The notes beneath the pieces were generated by a model. The model did not search any database, had not been told where the DNA came from, and worked only from the letters and a program-made list of their open reading frames with translations. A stretch of 44,006 bases of DNA from positions 1 through 44,006 of the forward strand of contig JALSRQ010000107.1 in assembly GCA_026984675.1 (NCBI GenBank), in the 5' to 3' direction. The position numbers and the translations under genes are program-made. The stretch is from Thermaceae bacterium (GTDB lineage Bacteria; Deinococcota; Deinococci; Deinococcales; Marinithermaceae). Shown piece by piece: positions 42,872 through 44,006 of the stretch (positions are counted from its first letter, which is position 1; every line of letters begins with the position of its first letter).

Positions 42872-44006
42872 GTGGGGACCCTGCTCTACGAGGAATGGGG
42901 CGAGCACGAGGCCCTGCTGGTGGTCCCAGAGCCCCCCGGCCCCGAGGTGCCGCCGCCCCAGCCCCGCACCGCCCGGCTCTTTCCCGAGGGGTTCCGCCTC
43001 GCCCTCGGAGGGCGGCTACCCCACCTCGACCTCCGCTACGAGACCTACGGCCGCCCGGCGGCGAGCGCCGTGCTCGTCTTCCACGCCCTCTCGGGATCGG
43101 CCCACGTGGCCGGGCACTACGACGACGCCGTCTTCCACCGGCTCTCGCCCCGGGAGCGGGCCTTCGGCCGGCGGGGCTGGTGGAACCCGGTGGTGGGCCC
43201 GGGCAAGGCGATCGACACCGAGCGCACCTTCGTGGTGGCGGCCAACGTCCCCGGTTCCTGCTACGGGAGCACCGGCCCCCTCTCCCCGGCCGAGGACGGC
43301 CGACCCTACGGCCCCCGCTTCCCCGAGCTCACGATCCGCGACATGGTCCGGGCCCAGGCCGCCCTCCTCGACCTCCTGGGGATCGGTAGGGTCGACGTGA
43401 TCGGGGGGAGCATGGGGGGGATGCAGGCGCTGGAGTTCGCCCTCAGCTACCCCGAGCGGACCCGCAGCCTGGTGGTGCTGGCCGCCCCCGGCCGGCACGG
43501 CCCCTGGGCCCGGGCCCTCTCCCAGCTGGGGCGGCGGGCGATCCTCGCCGACCCCGCCTTCCAGGGCGGGCGCTACCGCGAACAGCCGCCCGGCCTGGCC
43601 CTGGCCCGGGCGATCGCGATGGCCGGCTACCGCCACCCGAGGAGCTTCGAAAACCGCTTCGGCGACCGCCCCGAGGAGGGCGAACGCTACCTCGATTACC
43701 ACGGCGAGCGCTTCCTAAAGCGCTTCGACGCCAACGCCTACCTGCGGTTGCTGGCCGCCATGGACCGCCACGACGTGGGGCGGGGTCGGGGCGGGCTGGC
43801 CCGGGCCCTGGCCCGGCTCAAGGGGATCCCCTCGCTCTTCGTGGGCATCGACACTGACCTCCTCTACCCCGCCGAGGCGGTGCGCACCCTGGCCCGCCTC
43901 GCCGGCGGGGAGTACGCCGAGATCAAAAGCCCCCACGGTCACGACGCCTTCCTCATCGAGCACGCCCAGGTGAGCGCGCTGCTCGCCGCCTTCGGGTTCG
44001 GTAGAG
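42872..44006 (+). CDS. metX: Homoserine O-acetyltransferase MetX (3' end outside window)
   Basis: α/β-hydrolase-fold enzyme that acetylates homoserine, supplying MetY. 378 codons are visible with no stop before the window ends. Visible motifs: LRYETYGRP, VLVFHALSGSAHVAG, GWWNPVVGPGKAIDTERTFVVAANVPGSCYGSTGP, the nucleophile elbow IGGSMGGMQALEFA, VGIDTDLLYPAEAV (catalytic Asp) and SPHGHDAFL (catalytic His). The homoserine and triad regions are all present, so only a few terminal residues can be missing. The GTG start has GGAGGG 5 nt upstream at the end of metY. Acetyl versus succinyl use cannot be decided with certainty, but pairing with MetY fits either. Confidence 0.93.
   Translation, partial: MGTLLYEEWGEHEALLVVPEPPGPEVPPPQPRTARLFPEGFRLALGGRLPHLDLRYETYGRPAASAVLVFHALSGSAHVAGHYDDAVFHRLSPRERAFGRRGWWNPVVGPGKAIDTERTFVVAANVPGSCYGSTGPLSPAEDGRPYGPRFPELTIRDMVRAQAALLDLLGIGRVDVIGGSMGGMQALEFALSYPERTRSLVVLAAPGRHGPWARALSQLGRRAILADPAFQGGRYREQPPGLALARAIAMAGYRHPRSFENRFGDRPEEGERYLDYHGERFLKRFDANAYLRLLAAMDRHDVGRGRGGLARALARLKGIPSLFVGIDTDLLYPAEAVRTLARLAGGEYAEIKSPHGHDAFLIEHAQVSALLAAFGFGR

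Overview
The window is chromosomal DNA of very high G+C from a bacterium of the Deinococcus-Thermus phylum, most likely family Thermaceae. Supporting signs are a RuvC with the Asp-Glu-His-Asp site known from Thermus thermophilus, a short (977 aa) Mfd, a RodA very close in layout to the T. thermophilus protein, a csaB-type cell-wall pyruvylation gene, a galactofuranose glycolipid-type cluster, and many genes whose -10 box lies only 6-9 nt before the start codon (leaderless mRNAs, common in this phylum). The genus is not determined; a marine thermophile such as Oceanithermus or Marinithermus is only a guess. Gene packing is extreme: most neighbours overlap or lie within 20 nt, and all five convergent pairs overlap at their 3' ends. 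I saw no tRNA, rRNA, insertion sequence, prophage or CRISPR array.

Layout. 1-2122 (+): tail of a probable penicillin-binding protein 2, rodA, a TauE/SafE-type exporter and tatA. 2068-4450 (-): molybdate/tungstate ABC transporter modA-modB-modC. 4507-4971 (-): small c-type cytochrome with its own promoter and terminator. 4999-8757 (-): spermidine/putrescine transporter potA-potB-potC-potD. 8832-10754 (-): an unknown outer-membrane barrel protein followed by an unknown lipoprotein. 10774-11999 (-): yebC-ruvC. 12024-13042 (+): comF-like gene and a DUF4258 gene. 13039-14411 (-): Nudix hydrolase and ribF. 14437-16894 (+): YtcJ-like amidohydrolase and queG. 16891-17595 (-): a metallophosphoesterase with a degenerate metal site. 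17655-18992 (+): lnt. 18952-20655 (-): aldehyde ferredoxin oxidoreductase family enzyme, a likely user of the Mo/W imported by ModABC.

20703-27961 (-) is an envelope glycan or glycolipid cluster: GT4, UDP-galactopyranose mutase, galactofuranosyltransferase-like GT2, GT4, GT2, MFS transporter and polysaccharide deacetylase with a YkoP-like tail. 28007-33398 (+): mfd and a DHH-CBS-nucleotidyltransferase fusion (tRNA A-adding type). 33382-34662 (+): two adjacent paralogous site-2-protease-like genes, the first without its HExxH motif and the second intact. 34677-37849 (+): gatA, a DEDDh exonuclease and an unrecognised 343-aa protein. 37821-41317 (-): DUF2892 protein, uridine kinase, DUF5693 membrane protein and csaB. 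41366-44006 (+): a SAM-I (S-box) riboswitch whose downstream hairpin appears to mask the Shine-Dalgarno sequence of metY, followed by metY and metX.

The most interesting items are the dead/alive S2P pair, the translational S-box switch, the compact divergent promoters with overlapping core elements, the repeated fusion of a stop codon with the next gene's -10 box, and the galactofuranose cluster.
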